From assembly GCF_000739375.1 (NCBI RefSeq), contig NZ_CP006704.1, positions 2,418,001 through 2,482,000 of the forward strand: a stretch of DNA of 64,000 nt. Reading direction: 5' to 3'. A model generated the notes under the pieces. That model had not been told where the DNA came from and did no database searches. It worked only from the letters and a program-made list of their open reading frames with translations. Below, one piece after another: positions 53,996-63,269 of the stretch (position 1 is the stretch's first letter; every line of letters starts with the position of its first letter). Origin of the DNA: Comamonas testosteroni TK102. GTDB lineage: Bacteria > Pseudomonadota > Gammaproteobacteria > Burkholderiales > Burkholderiaceae_C. The position numbers and the translations under genes were made by a program.

Positions 53996-55168
53996 ATGAG
54001 CAAGACAGGACTGAAGATAGGCATTGTGGGAGGCGGCATCGGCGGCCTGGCCGCCGCCAATGCGTTGCACAGCAGCGGACACCAGGTGACGGTGTTCGAG
54101 CAAAGCCAGCAATATCTGCGCGTAGGGGCCGACATCAATCTGACGCCCAATGCCGTGCGCGCTCTCGATGGTCTGGGTGCCGGCATCGCGGCGGCCGTGC
54201 GCGCCTCGGCGGCCCGTCCCACGCACCGCATCAGCCGCAACTGGGACAGCGGCGAGGAAACCTCGCGCCTGACGATGGGCAACGAAGCCGAGCGCCAGTA
54301 CGGCGCGCCGCAGCTCACCATCCATCGCGCCGATCTGCTGGCTGCACTGGCCGATGCTTTTCCCGGCGAGCAGGTGAAGTTCGGCAGACGCGTCAGCCGG
54401 ATTGCCCAAGACGATGCCGGCGTTGCCGTGGAATTTGCCGACGGCACGCAGGTTGAGGGGCTGGATGCGCTGATCGGCTCAGACGGAATTCATTCGGTGG
54501 TGCGTTCCGCCCTGTTCGGCGCCGAGAATCCGCGCTTTACCGGTGTGGTGGCGTTCCGTACCGTGGTGCCTACCGAGCGCGTACGCCATGTTCCCGATAT
54601 CGGGGCCTTCACCAAATGGTGGGGGCCGACAGCGGAGAGTCAGATCGTGACCTTTCCGCTCAACCAGGGGCGCGACACCTTTATCTTCGCCACCACGGCA
54701 CAGGAGTCCTGGCACGAGGAGTCATGGACCACTGAAGGCAGCGTAAGCGAGCTGCGCGGCTTTTATGCGGGCTTTCACCCTCATGCGCGAGCCTTGCTGG
54801 ATGCATGCGACAGCGTGCTCAAGACCGCTTTGTATGAGCGCGATCCGCTTGCGCAATGGTCGCAGGGTCGGGTATCGCTGCTGGGGGATGCCAGCCATCC
54901 CATGATGCCGTTCATGGCTCAGGGGGCCGGCATGGCGATCGAGGACGCCGTGGTGCTGGCGCGCAATCTCGATGCAGCGCAGGACGCCGATGGCGTGCCG
55001 CAAGCCCTGCAAAATTACGAGGCCATGCGCAAGCAGCGCACCAGCCAGATCCAGATCGGCTCGCGCGGCAACAACTGGCTGCGGGCCGGCGGCAATGCCG
55101 ACTGGGTCTACGGCTATGACGCCTGGCAGGTGGCCTTGCCGTCCGAGACCTCGGCCTGCGCGATCTGA
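53996..55168 (+). CDS. FAD-dependent aromatic hydroxylase/monooxygenase
   Basis: A 390-residue class A flavoprotein monooxygenase. The N-terminal GIVGGGIGGLAAANAL binds FAD; the DG motif is in LIGSDGIHSVVR and the GD motif in VSLLGDASHPMMPFMAQGAGMAIEDA. It resembles salicylate and 6-hydroxynicotinate 3-monooxygenases. AAGGAG lies before the ATG at 53996. The substrate is unknown; the neighbouring AraC gene suggests an inducible step, perhaps linked to the molybdenum hydroxylase module downstream. Confidence 0.9.
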   Translation: MSKTGLKIGIVGGGIGGLAAANALHSSGHQVTVFEQSQQYLRVGADINLTPNAVRALDGLGAGIAAAVRASAARPTHRISRNWDSGEETSRLTMGNEAERQYGAPQLTIHRADLLAALADAFPGEQVKFGRRVSRIAQDDAGVAVEFADGTQVEGLDALIGSDGIHSVVRSALFGAENPRFTGVVAFRTVVPTERVRHVPDIGAFTKWWGPTAESQIVTFPLNQGRDTFIFATTAQESWHEESWTTEGSVSELRGFYAGFHPHARALLDACDSVLKTALYERDPLAQWSQGRVSLLGDASHPMMPFMAQGAGMAIEDAVVLARNLDAAQDADGVPQALQNYEAMRKQRTSQIQIGSRGNNWLRAGGNADWVYGYDAWQVALPSETSACAI

Positions 55169-55721
55169 GCGGCCGCTGCCCCCGGCAGCCGTTCTGGTCG
55201 ATGGCGTGCTGCAGAGAGGCACGCAAGCTCGCATGAGCGAAATCCGTGGCATGCAGGCCTGCGCTACGGCCAGATCTGGCCAAAGGCCCTGGACGGCCGC
55301 GTGGCATGGCGCGATGTCTTGCTGCGGCCCGGGCTTCTGGTGCCTTGTCAAAGCCTGATGGCGGGCACGCCGTCAGCGCCATGCACCATTGGGGCGACGG
55401 GAAGCAGGCTCTACACCCAACGGCATGGCCTCTTGTCTGACGGCATGGCATTTCAGGACTTGCCGAGTGCTGCCTTTTGCGCGAGAGGGTGGGGCGAGGA
55501 TGTGCGCGCAGGCTTGGACGGCCTTGGGGCGAACGAGGGCCGGTGGTTTCAGATGCAGCGCCGAAAGCTGCGGTTTCGGAACCTGTTGCCCTGAAATAGG
55601 TGTCCCTGGCACGTCACTCACCTTGGGCCGCCTTATGCGGTCTGGCCTGCTGGCCCCGGCACTGGCGTGTACATGGTTTGCAGCAGTCTCTCGGCGCTTG
55701 CCCGACACGCTACATCCCGCT
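55169..55721. other. 553-base spacer without a recognisable gene
   Basis: It lies between the monooxygenase (+) and the MarR gene (-), which converge. Open frames occur on both strands but have no recognised domain and no good ribosome site. Base composition is ordinary. It may contain remains of a lost gene, which I cannot identify. Confidence 0.5.
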
Positions 55722-56246
55722 TTAGTCCAGACCCGCTTCTTGCTCGGCGGACAAGGTGGCTGCTTGTTCGCAATGTGCACGCAGGCGCATCAAGGCCCGG
55801 TACATGGCGTTGCGCTCATCTTCGGGCAAGGTCCGAATGGCGGCAGCCTGGCTGGCACGCGCCAGGGGCATAACCTGTGCATGCAGGGTCTCGCCCTGTT
55901 CTGTGATCCGGCAAAAAATCTTCTTGCGCGGCGTATTGCCTTCACCCTGCAGATCCACCAGACCTTTGGCTTGCAGCCGCTTGAGAGCGCGGCTCACCAG
56001 GGCCTTGTCCGAAGTGGACTGTATGACCAGATCCGAGAAGGCCAGCCGCCTGGCGTGGGCAATCAAGGCCAGCAAGCGCCACTCCGAGACTGTCAGATCG
56101 TGCTTCTCGGCATAGGGCACGGTAATCGTGCGCCGCAGAGCATTTCCCACCTGGCTCATCAAGGTGGTGATGAAGTCGTCCACCGTCAATCCGTCGCCTT
56201 GCGCATTGAGCTGCGACCAGGGCGTTTCGCATGTTTTCTTGTTCAT
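55722..56246 (-). CDS. MarR-family transcriptional regulator
   Basis: A protein of about 174 residues with a MarR winged helix (LTVSEWRLLALIAHARRLAFSDL ... KALVSRALKRLQAKGLVDL, wing GEGNTPRKKIFCRIT). MarR proteins usually repress and are released by aromatic ligands. The ATG at 56246 is preferred; a TTG frame extends to 56273. It is divergent from the Bug-hydroxylase-porin module with a palindromic site between, so it probably controls that module. Confidence 0.9.
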   Translation of the reverse strand: MNKKTCETPWSQLNAQGDGLTVDDFITTLMSQVGNALRRTITVPYAEKHDLTVSEWRLLALIAHARRLAFSDLVIQSTSDKALVSRALKRLQAKGLVDLQGEGNTPRKKIFCRITEQGETLHAQVMPLARASQAAAIRTLPEDERNAMYRALMRLRAHCEQAATLSAEQEAGLD

Positions 56247-56302
56247 GCGCCATTGTTCCACCGGAAATAACAAATTCAGATGTCAATAGTGAAAACGGCA
56301 AT

Positions 56303-56314
56303 TTGATCAATCAA
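56303..56314. promoter_or_regulatory. Candidate MarR operator
   Basis: TTGAT-CA-ATCAA has perfect 5-base arms and lies in the divergent region between the MarR and Bug genes. The 2-base spacer differs from an FNR box. Assignment to this MarR is inferred from position. Confidence 0.5.
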
Positions 56315-56424
56315 CTATAAGCGTATAACTCCGTCTATTGTTTCTCTTGCGATTCAATGTTTCACTAATAAATCAAGTGAGACGAGGCACCAGATTTATA
56401 CCCACGGCCCAAGGAGAGGCGACC

Positions 56425-57408
56425 ATGTCAGTTGATAGACGCCAGTTTTGCTTTACCGCGCTTGCCTGCGGCACGCTGCTTGCGCAGCCGGTGCTTGCTG
56501 AAGAGACTTATCCGAGCAAGCCCATCACGGTGATCGTGTCCTACCCGCCAGGCGGGGATACCGATGCAATCGCCCGCCTCTTTGCCGACAAGCTCAGCCA
56601 CAGGCTCAAGCAGACCGTGCTGATCGACAACCGTCCGGGTGCTGGCGGCGCGATAGGCAACGGCATGGTGGGCCGTGCACGTGCCGACGGCTACACCTTG
56701 CTGTTCACTCCCAACCCCTTCACCACCGCGCCCCTGGTCATGAAGCTGTCGGGCGCTGCAGCCTACGACGTGCTCAAGGGCTACGAAGCCATCATCAACA
56801 CTGCCACACAGCCCCTGGTGCTGGTCACAAGCCCCAAGCTCGGTGTCAAAAGCCTGCCCGAGCTGATTGCCAGGGCCAAGAGTGGAGCCACCGTCTCCTA
56901 TGCCAGCCCCGGTGCCGGCTCGCCCATGCACATCGCCGGCGAATGGCTGAACAAGGCCGCTGGCGTCAAGCTGTCCCATGTTCCATACCGCGGCGTCGGG
57001 CCCTCGGTGACCGACGTCGTGGCCGGTCATGTCGATACGGCCTGGGTCACTTTCGGACCGGTGCGCCAGTATCTGGACTCCGGCAAGCTGCTGGCGTTGG
57101 CCATAGGCGATACCCGGCGCTCATCGCTTGCACCCGCCGTGCCGACCTTGACCGAGCTGGGCTACAAGGATGTGGTGGTCGGCGCCTGGAACGGTTTCTT
57201 CGCGCCGAAGAAGACGCCTCCAGCGGTGATCAATCTACTCAATGAGCACCTCAATGCCATTTTGCGAGAGCCCGAAGTCGTGGAAAAGCTCGCGGTCTTC
57301 GGCGCCCTGCCTGCGGGCGGATCGCCCAAGGTGCTCAGCGATCTCAATCAACGCGAGTACATGGTGATGGGCCAGGCCATCAAGGAACTCGGCATCGCGG
57401 CCGAGTGA
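56425..57408 (+). CDS. Bug-family (tripartite tricarboxylate receptor) periplasmic binding protein
   Basis: A 327-residue secreted protein with a signal peptide ending near PVLAEE and an arginine-pair start (MSVDRRQF) that resembles a twin-arginine signal. Mature motifs are YPSKPITVIVSYPPGGDTD, DNRPGAGGAIGN and HVPYRGVGPSVTD. It binds a small carboxylate outside the membrane. AAGGAG precedes the ATG. It heads the hydroxylase module, so its ligand may be the hydroxylase substrate. Confidence 0.92.
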   Translation: MSVDRRQFCFTALACGTLLAQPVLAEETYPSKPITVIVSYPPGGDTDAIARLFADKLSHRLKQTVLIDNRPGAGGAIGNGMVGRARADGYTLLFTPNPFTTAPLVMKLSGAAAYDVLKGYEAIINTATQPLVLVTSPKLGVKSLPELIARAKSGATVSYASPGAGSPMHIAGEWLNKAAGVKLSHVPYRGVGPSVTDVVAGHVDTAWVTFGPVRQYLDSGKLLALAIGDTRRSSLAPAVPTLTELGYKDVVVGAWNGFFAPKKTPPAVINLLNEHLNAILREPEVVEKLAVFGALPAGGSPKVLSDLNQREYMVMGQAIKELGIAAE

Positions 57409-57523
57409 AACCGAGCAATCGCGCAGGCCCAGGCCTGGGCGATTCGAACTGACCTCTATTTGACTGACGTGGCACAAGCCCGGGGTCCGCAGCGACCCGG
57501 GCCTTCTGCCGCGAGGCACGGAT

Positions 57524-59830
57524 ATGACATCTGCTCTTTCATCTCGATCCACGCTGGGCATGGACACTCCGCAGGTAACGGCCAAGGCCAAGGTGCTTGG
57601 CCGGGCCGTCTACGCTGGAGATCTCAAGCTTGCCGGCATGTTGCATGGCAAGGTTCTGCGCAGCCCTTACCCGCATGCGCGCATCGTTCGCATAGACACT
57701 GCCGAGGCGCGCTCGCTGCCTGGCGTCAAGGCGGTTCTGACCGGTGAGGATGCGCCTGCCACACTCTGGGGGGCGCATCACAAGGAACGAGCCGTCCTGG
57801 CCAAGGGTGTGGTGCGTTATTGTGGCGAGGAAGTGGCTGCCGTGGCCGCCGTGTCCGACGAGATTGCACGCGATGCGCTGGATCTGATCCGGGTCGAGTA
57901 CGAGGAGCTGCCCGCCATTCTCACGCCCGAGGAGGCCATGGACGAGGAGGCCTTCGGCATCCACCCGGGACGCAACAATGTGGCCCAGCATATCCAGTTC
58001 GAGCGCGGTGACGTGGAGGCAGGTTTTGCCGCCGCGGATCTGATCCACGAAGCCACTTACACCACGCATTCTCAGTACCCCGGCTATATGGAGCCCATGG
58101 CCACGGTGGCTTCGCTGGACCCCGATGGCCGGCTGGTGCTCTATACCTCGACCCAGGCCGTGAATCTGGTGCGCATGCAGGTGGCCATGACCCTGGGTCT
58201 GCCCATTTCCCGCGTGCGTGTGATTCAGGCCGCTACCGGAGGCGGCTTCGGCGGCAAGATCGTGGAGGACGACAACCAGTTGCTGGCCGGCCTGCTGGCC
58301 CTGCATACCCGGCGCCCGGTGCGGCTGGTCAACAACCGGCTGGAGGACTTCCAGGCAGCATGTGCCAGCGTGCCGGAGCGCATCACTCTCAAGCTGGGCA
58401 TGCAGGTGGACGGCCGCATAGTCGCCAAGCAGGTGGGCATTGTTGCCGAATGCGGCGCCTATGCCGGCCTTGCCGGCGATGTGATGCATGTCAGCGCCAT
58501 GCGCAGCGACAATATGCACCGCAATCCCAATGTGCGCTCGCAAGCGACGCTGTACTACACCAACAATCCGCCGCGCGGCGCCTTCCGTGGCTTTGGTGGA
58601 ACTCAGATGCAGTTCGCGCTCAACAGCCATATTCATACCATGGCGGAGAAGCTCGGGCTGGACCCGGTGCAGGTGCACAAGATCAATGCGCTCAAGGCCG
58701 GAGAAATTTCGATCCACGGCTGGCATATCGGCAGCACCGGACTGCTGGAGTGCATAGACCAGGCCACCGAAGCCATCGCCTGGTCAAGCAAGCGCCAAGC
58801 GACCAAGGCCTCGGGCACCAAGCGCCGTGGTGTGGGCATGGCGGCAGCCATGCATGTGAGCGGCAACCGCACCATAGGCAACTGGGACGGGTCGACGCTG
58901 GTCATCAAGATCAACGAAGACGGTCGCGTCTTTCTCATCAGCGGTGAATGCGATATGGGCCAGGGGGCGAGCACCATGCTCAGCCAGATCGTGGCCCATG
59001 AGCTGGACCTGCCTCTGGCCGATATTCATGTGCTTGCGCCCGATACCGATGTCTCTCCGGTGGCAGTGGGCACTCTGGCTTCACGTGTCACCATGTCGGG
59101 CGGCAACGCGGCCATCATCGCTGCGCGCAAGGCGCGCCAGGAGTTGCTGAGCCTGGCTGCCGAGCGCCTTGATGCGCCGCCCGATGCGCTGACGCTGGAA
59201 GGCGGTGCGGTCTATGTGAGCGCCGAGCCGGAACGCCGCAGCACCGTGGCCGAGCTGGCACGCCAGCATATCTGGCGCCATGGTGGCGGTGGCATCCAGG
59301 TCACCGGGACCTGGGACCCGAAGACCGTCATGCATGACGACAAGCTCTACGGCAATATCGCCGCAGCCTACTCCTACGCCGCCCAGGCCGTCGAAGTCGA
59401 AGTGGATATCGAGACCGGCCAGGTCAGCGTCATCGACAGCTATGTCGCCGACGACTGCGGCAAGGCGCTCAACCCGATTGCGATTCACGGCCAGACCAAT
59501 GGTGCCACCGTTCAGGCCATAGGCTGGACGCTGTATGAGCAACTGCACTATGAGGGCGGACGCCTGGCGAACGGCAATTTCGCGGACTACAACATGGCCA
59601 CCGCCGATGCGGTTCCCATGCTGCGCGGCGGCTTGGTGGAGTCCACCGATCCCAACGGCCCCTATGGCGCCAAGGGTGCCAGCGAGACCGCCATCCTGCC
59701 AGGCGCACCAGCCATCGCCAACGCCGTCTATGACGCGATAGGCGTGCGCATCACCGATCTGCCCATCACCCCGGAAAAAGTGCTGGCTGCATGGCGCGAC
59801 AAGCAGCAGCAAGGAGCAAGCCATGCGTGA
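57524..59830 (+). CDS. Molybdenum hydroxylase large subunit (xanthine dehydrogenase family)
   Basis: A 768-residue molybdopterin-binding subunit. The N-terminal alpha/beta hammerhead (about 15-130) and Mo-binding domains are present: GGGFGGK, RGAFRGFGGTQ, GECDMGQGA and the catalytic-Glu region GAKGASETAILPG (near residue 725). Resemblance to 4-hydroxybenzoyl-CoA reductase and CO-dehydrogenase-type subunits is general; the substrate is not known. Its stop overlaps the FAD subunit by eight bases. Confidence 0.92.
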   Translation: MTSALSSRSTLGMDTPQVTAKAKVLGRAVYAGDLKLAGMLHGKVLRSPYPHARIVRIDTAEARSLPGVKAVLTGEDAPATLWGAHHKERAVLAKGVVRYCGEEVAAVAAVSDEIARDALDLIRVEYEELPAILTPEEAMDEEAFGIHPGRNNVAQHIQFERGDVEAGFAAADLIHEATYTTHSQYPGYMEPMATVASLDPDGRLVLYTSTQAVNLVRMQVAMTLGLPISRVRVIQAATGGGFGGKIVEDDNQLLAGLLALHTRRPVRLVNNRLEDFQAACASVPERITLKLGMQVDGRIVAKQVGIVAECGAYAGLAGDVMHVSAMRSDNMHRNPNVRSQATLYYTNNPPRGAFRGFGGTQMQFALNSHIHTMAEKLGLDPVQVHKINALKAGEISIHGWHIGSTGLLECIDQATEAIAWSSKRQATKASGTKRRGVGMAAAMHVSGNRTIGNWDGSTLVIKINEDGRVFLISGECDMGQGASTMLSQIVAHELDLPLADIHVLAPDTDVSPVAVGTLASRVTMSGGNAAIIAARKARQELLSLAAERLDAPPDALTLEGGAVYVSAEPERRSTVAELARQHIWRHGGGGIQVTGTWDPKTVMHDDKLYGNIAAAYSYAAQAVEVEVDIETGQVSVIDSYVADDCGKALNPIAIHGQTNGATVQAIGWTLYEQLHYEGGRLANGNFADYNMATADAVPMLRGGLVESTDPNGPYGAKGASETAILPGAPAIANAVYDAIGVRITDLPITPEKVLAAWRDKQQQGASHA

Positions 59831-60704
59831 ATTTGATTTTGCGGAGCCCAGCTCGGTAGCGGAGGCCAGCCAGATGCTGGCCGATCAAGGCGACGATGCA
59901 CGCATTATTGCGGGCGGGTCGGCCTTGATGCTGGCCATGCGCCAACGCATGCTTGCGCCCACTCACCTGATCTCGGTGGCAAGGCTGCCCCGGCTGCATG
60001 GCATCGATTTCGATCCGCGCCAAGGTCTGCGTATCGGGGCCATGAGCCGCCATATCGATGTGGCTCGCTCCGAGCTCGTGAAAGCGCATGCACCGGTGCT
60101 GGCCCGGATGGCCGCGCAGGTGGCCAATCCCCAGGTGCGCAACCAGGGCACGATTGGCGGCAATCTCTGCTATGCCGACCCTTCCACGGACCCGCCCGGC
60201 TGCCTCATGGCCCTCGATGCCTCGGTGGTTCTGGGCAGCACACGCGGAGAGCGCGTGCTGTCGATGGAAGAGTTCCTGGTCGACTACTACACCACGGCCA
60301 TGCAGAGCGATGAGCTGCTGCTGGAAATCCGGGTTCCGCTGCAGGCGCCCGGCACCCAGGGGGAATACACGCGCTTTCTGCGCACGGCAGCAGAACACAG
60401 GCCCCTGGTCAGCGTGGCCCTGGTCGTGCAAAGAGAAGGGCAGATATGCCATCAGGCACGTCTGGTCGTGGGCGCATCCACGCCCGTTCCCACCAGGCTG
60501 CGCCGCGCCGAGGATTGCTTGCGTGGCAAGACCGTGAATGCGCAGCTTGCTGCCCAGGTCGCCGCCATCGTGGCCGAGGACATCCAGCCGGTCTCGGACC
60601 TGCGCGGCAGCAGCGAGTTCCGCCGCGCCATGGTGGGCGTGGTGACCCGCCGCACGGTGTCCATGCTGTTCGGAATCGATATCAATGAAGGAGTTGCCGC
60701 ATGA
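59823..60704 (+). CDS. Molybdenum hydroxylase FAD subunit
   Basis: A 293-residue CoxM/CutM-type subunit. FAD-binding motifs IIAGGSALMLAMRQR and NQGTIGGNLCYADPSTDPP are clear, followed by the CO dehydrogenase flavoprotein C-terminal domain (about 180-285). It passes electrons from the iron-sulfur subunit to an acceptor. It overlaps the 2Fe-2S subunit gene by four bases. Confidence 0.92.
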   Translation: MREFDFAEPSSVAEASQMLADQGDDARIIAGGSALMLAMRQRMLAPTHLISVARLPRLHGIDFDPRQGLRIGAMSRHIDVARSELVKAHAPVLARMAAQVANPQVRNQGTIGGNLCYADPSTDPPGCLMALDASVVLGSTRGERVLSMEEFLVDYYTTAMQSDELLLEIRVPLQAPGTQGEYTRFLRTAAEHRPLVSVALVVQREGQICHQARLVVGASTPVPTRLRRAEDCLRGKTVNAQLAAQVAAIVAEDIQPVSDLRGSSEFRRAMVGVVTRRTVSMLFGIDINEGVAA

Positions 60705-61180
60705 GCACGCATCGCATCGAATGCCAGGTCAACGGCGAATCGCACAGTGCCGAAGTCGCATCACGGCGACTGCTATCGGATTTCCTGCGGGATGACCTGC
60801 ATCTGACCGGCACCAAGCGGGGGTGCGAGACCGGAACCTGCGGCGCCTGTTCGGTGCTGCTGGACGGTGAAGTCATCAAATCCTGTCTGATGCTGGCCGT
60901 GCAGGTTCATGGGCGCAGCATCACCACCATCGAAGGGCTGGCCGCCAATGACCAGCTGCACCCCCTGCAGAAGAACTTCATGCAGTGCGGCGGCCTGCAA
61001 TGCGGCTACTGCACGCCGGGTTTCATCATGGCCTCCTGCGACCTGCTCAAGAACACGCCCCAGCCCAGCTGCGAGGAAGTGCGCCACGGCCTCAGCGGCA
61101 ATCTCTGCCGCTGCACCGGCTACACCCAAATCGTCGAGTCCGTGCTGCATGCAGCACAGGAGATGCATCATGGAAATTGA
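60701..61180 (+). CDS. Molybdenum hydroxylase 2Fe-2S subunit
   Basis: A 159-residue subunit with two clusters: the plant-type Cys42, 47, 50, 62 and the second set Cys96, 101/104, 136, 138 (QCGYCTPGF ... CRCTGY). It carries electrons from Mo to FAD. The order large-FAD-2Fe-2S and the overlaps show one complex. The next gene starts 11 bases before its stop. Confidence 0.94.
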   Translation: MSTHRIECQVNGESHSAEVASRRLLSDFLRDDLHLTGTKRGCETGTCGACSVLLDGEVIKSCLMLAVQVHGRSITTIEGLAANDQLHPLQKNFMQCGGLQCGYCTPGFIMASCDLLKNTPQPSCEEVRHGLSGNLCRCTGYTQIVESVLHAAQEMHHGN

Positions 61181-61967
61181 AAAAACCCTGACCGTTTCAG
61201 CTCCTCCCCAGCAGGTCTGGGAGCTGCTCCTCAATCCCCAGATCATGGCCGGCGCCGTGCCCGGAATGAAGTCCATCGAGGTCATCAGTCCCACGGAATA
61301 CGTGGCGGAGATGCACCAGAAGATTTCCTTCATCAGCGCCAGGTTCAAGCTCAAGACCAGGCTCGTCGAGCAGAAGGCTCCGGAATACATGCGCGTCGAA
61401 GGCACGGGCGAGGATGCGTCGGTGGCCAGTTCGCTCAAGCAGACCAGCGAAGTGTTTCTGACGCCTGCTGCCAACGGCGGCACCGATCTACGGATCAAGG
61501 TCAATGTCGACGTGCTGGGCCGCCTGGGCGCCTTCGGCCTGTCGGTCATGAAGACCAAGGCCGATCGCCTGTGGGAGGAGTTCGGCAGCAATCTGGCGGC
61601 GCGCATAGAGGCTGGTGGCCTGGCTCTCGATGTGCCCAGCGCGGCTTCGCTGGCGCCGGTTGCGCCTGCTGTGGCCAGGCAGGCCGTCACCCGGCCCGAA
61701 ATGGCTCCTGCGCCCGATCCTGCACCGGCGCCGGTTCCCGGCCCGGTTCCGCGAGATCCCATGGATGCGATCGTCACGGCCAGCACCGAGGACGCAAGCC
61801 CTGATGCTGGCTGGTGGTCGCGCATCTTCGGCACTGCTCGCAACACGCGCAACTCCGGCCAGTTCATACGCGTAGAGGTGCGTCAGCTGGACAAGACGAT
61901 CTGTGTCGAGTGGCCTGTCGCGGCTGCATCCGAATGTCGGGAATGGCTCAGGTCGCTGCAGAAGTAA
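61170..61967 (+). CDS. CoxG-like SRPBCC protein with extra C-terminal domain
   Basis: A 265-residue protein. The first ~150 residues are a CoxG/SRPBCC domain (MEIEKTLTVSAPPQQVWELL, AGAVPGMKSIEVI). CoxG proteins accompany molybdenum hydroxylases and have been linked to quinone or membrane contact of CO dehydrogenase. Here a Pro-rich linker (about 175-200) leads to a small C-terminal region (GWWSRIF ... IRVEVRQLDKTICVEWPVAAASECREWL) in place of a membrane anchor. AGGAG precedes the ATG, which lies inside the 2Fe-2S gene. Its exact role is unknown. Confidence 0.86.
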   Translation: MEIEKTLTVSAPPQQVWELLLNPQIMAGAVPGMKSIEVISPTEYVAEMHQKISFISARFKLKTRLVEQKAPEYMRVEGTGEDASVASSLKQTSEVFLTPAANGGTDLRIKVNVDVLGRLGAFGLSVMKTKADRLWEEFGSNLAARIEAGGLALDVPSAASLAPVAPAVARQAVTRPEMAPAPDPAPAPVPGPVPRDPMDAIVTASTEDASPDAGWWSRIFGTARNTRNSGQFIRVEVRQLDKTICVEWPVAAASECREWLRSLQK

Positions 61968-62071
61968 GCGCGTTTCCCCATAGACCCGGAAGGAGGTTCA
62001 GGACCCAAAAGACCAATCGAATCAAGCCACGCATGCAAATAACTAAACGAAATTGGAAACTGGAGACATTC

Positions 62072-63166
62072 ATGCTGAAAAAAATAGCAGGCGCTGTCGC
62101 GCTACTAGGGGTGGGAGGTTTTACCCATGCACAATCGTCAGTGCAGATCTACGGCATCATGGACACGGCCGTCGAGACCATGGATCATGTGGGCGCGAGC
62201 CGCTCCACCTTGACGCGCATGCCCAATCTCTCGGGCAGCGTTCCTTCGCGCCTGGGCTTTCGCGGCCGCGAGGATCTGGGCGGCGGCCTGAGCGCATCCT
62301 TCACGCTGGAGATGGGCATAGGCCCTGATAGCGGCGCGCTCAACCAGGGCGGACGCGGTTTCGGCCGCCAATCGTTCGTCAGCCTGAACGGATCCTGGGG
62401 TTCGCTGGGCCTGGGCCGCCAGTACACCATGCTGTTCTGGTCCGTGCTCGATGCCGATGTGATCGGCCCGAGCCTGCACAGCATGGCCAGCCTGGACAGC
62501 TACTTCCCCAATGCACGCGCCGACAATGCGATTTCCTACAAAGGCGTGTTTTCGGGCCTGACCATTGGCGCGACCTATAGCTTTGGGCGCGATGCCGTCA
62601 ATGCCGGCCCCAGTCCTTCAGGCACCAACTGCGCAGGTGAGAGCAGTACGGACTCCAAGACCTGCCGCGAGTGGTCGGCCATGCTCAAGTACGACAGCGC
62701 GACATGGGGTGCCGCATTGGCCCATGACGAGCTGCGTGGCGGCCCCGGCGCTTTCGCAGGACTGAGCAGCAGCGACAAGACCGACAAGCGCAGCATGCTC
62801 AATGGCTATGTCAAGTGGGGCGGCGCCAGGATTGGTGCCGGCTTTATGCGTCGCAAGAACGACGGATATATCGCCTCACCGCGCAATGACCTGTGGTTTG
62901 TCGGTGTGAGCTACCCCATGGGTCCCTGGACGCTGGATGCCCAGTACAACCAGCTCAATTACAAGGACAACGCGGACAAGGGGCAGCTGATGGTGCTGCG
63001 TGGCACTTACAGCCTCTCCAAGCGCACGGCAGTCTATGCCTCGCTGGGCTATATGAAGAACAGCGGCAATGCGGCTTTTGGAGCCAGCAGCGCTCAGGCT
63101 GGAGGAGCGCCAATGCCGGGCGTGAACCAGACGGGCTTTGGCGCGGGCTTGCGCCATACGTTCTGA
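62072..63166 (+). CDS. Outer-membrane porin (Omp32-like, Gram-negative porin family)
   Basis: A 364-residue porin. The signal peptide ends near GFTHAQ; the mature protein begins SSVQIYGIMDTAVE and ends GAGLRHTF with the terminal Phe typical of porin insertion. LGFRGREDLGGGLSA and GLGRQYT are family motifs. It probably helps uptake of the module's substrate, an inference from position. The ATG at 62072 has GGAG upstream; an ATG at 62034 is unlikely. A terminator follows. Confidence 0.93.
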   Translation: MLKKIAGAVALLGVGGFTHAQSSVQIYGIMDTAVETMDHVGASRSTLTRMPNLSGSVPSRLGFRGREDLGGGLSASFTLEMGIGPDSGALNQGGRGFGRQSFVSLNGSWGSLGLGRQYTMLFWSVLDADVIGPSLHSMASLDSYFPNARADNAISYKGVFSGLTIGATYSFGRDAVNAGPSPSGTNCAGESSTDSKTCREWSAMLKYDSATWGAALAHDELRGGPGAFAGLSSSDKTDKRSMLNGYVKWGGARIGAGFMRRKNDGYIASPRNDLWFVGVSYPMGPWTLDAQYNQLNYKDNADKGQLMVLRGTYSLSKRTAVYASLGYMKNSGNAAFGASSAQAGGAPMPGVNQTGFGAGLRHTF

Positions 63167-63182
63167 CTTCAGAACTAAACAG

Positions 63183-63220
63183 GCGAGTGCAGGAAGCCTG
63201 GTGGCCTGCACTCGCTTTCT
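63183..63220 (+). terminator. Terminator after the porin gene
   Basis: An 11-bp stem (GCGAGTGCAGG with CCTGCACTCGC) and an 11-base loop, followed by TTTCTT, begins 16 bases after the porin stop. Confidence 0.82.
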
Positions 63221-63269
63221 TGAGAAGATGCAGCAATCTTGACACATTGATGCCAGGCGGTGGTTGCTT

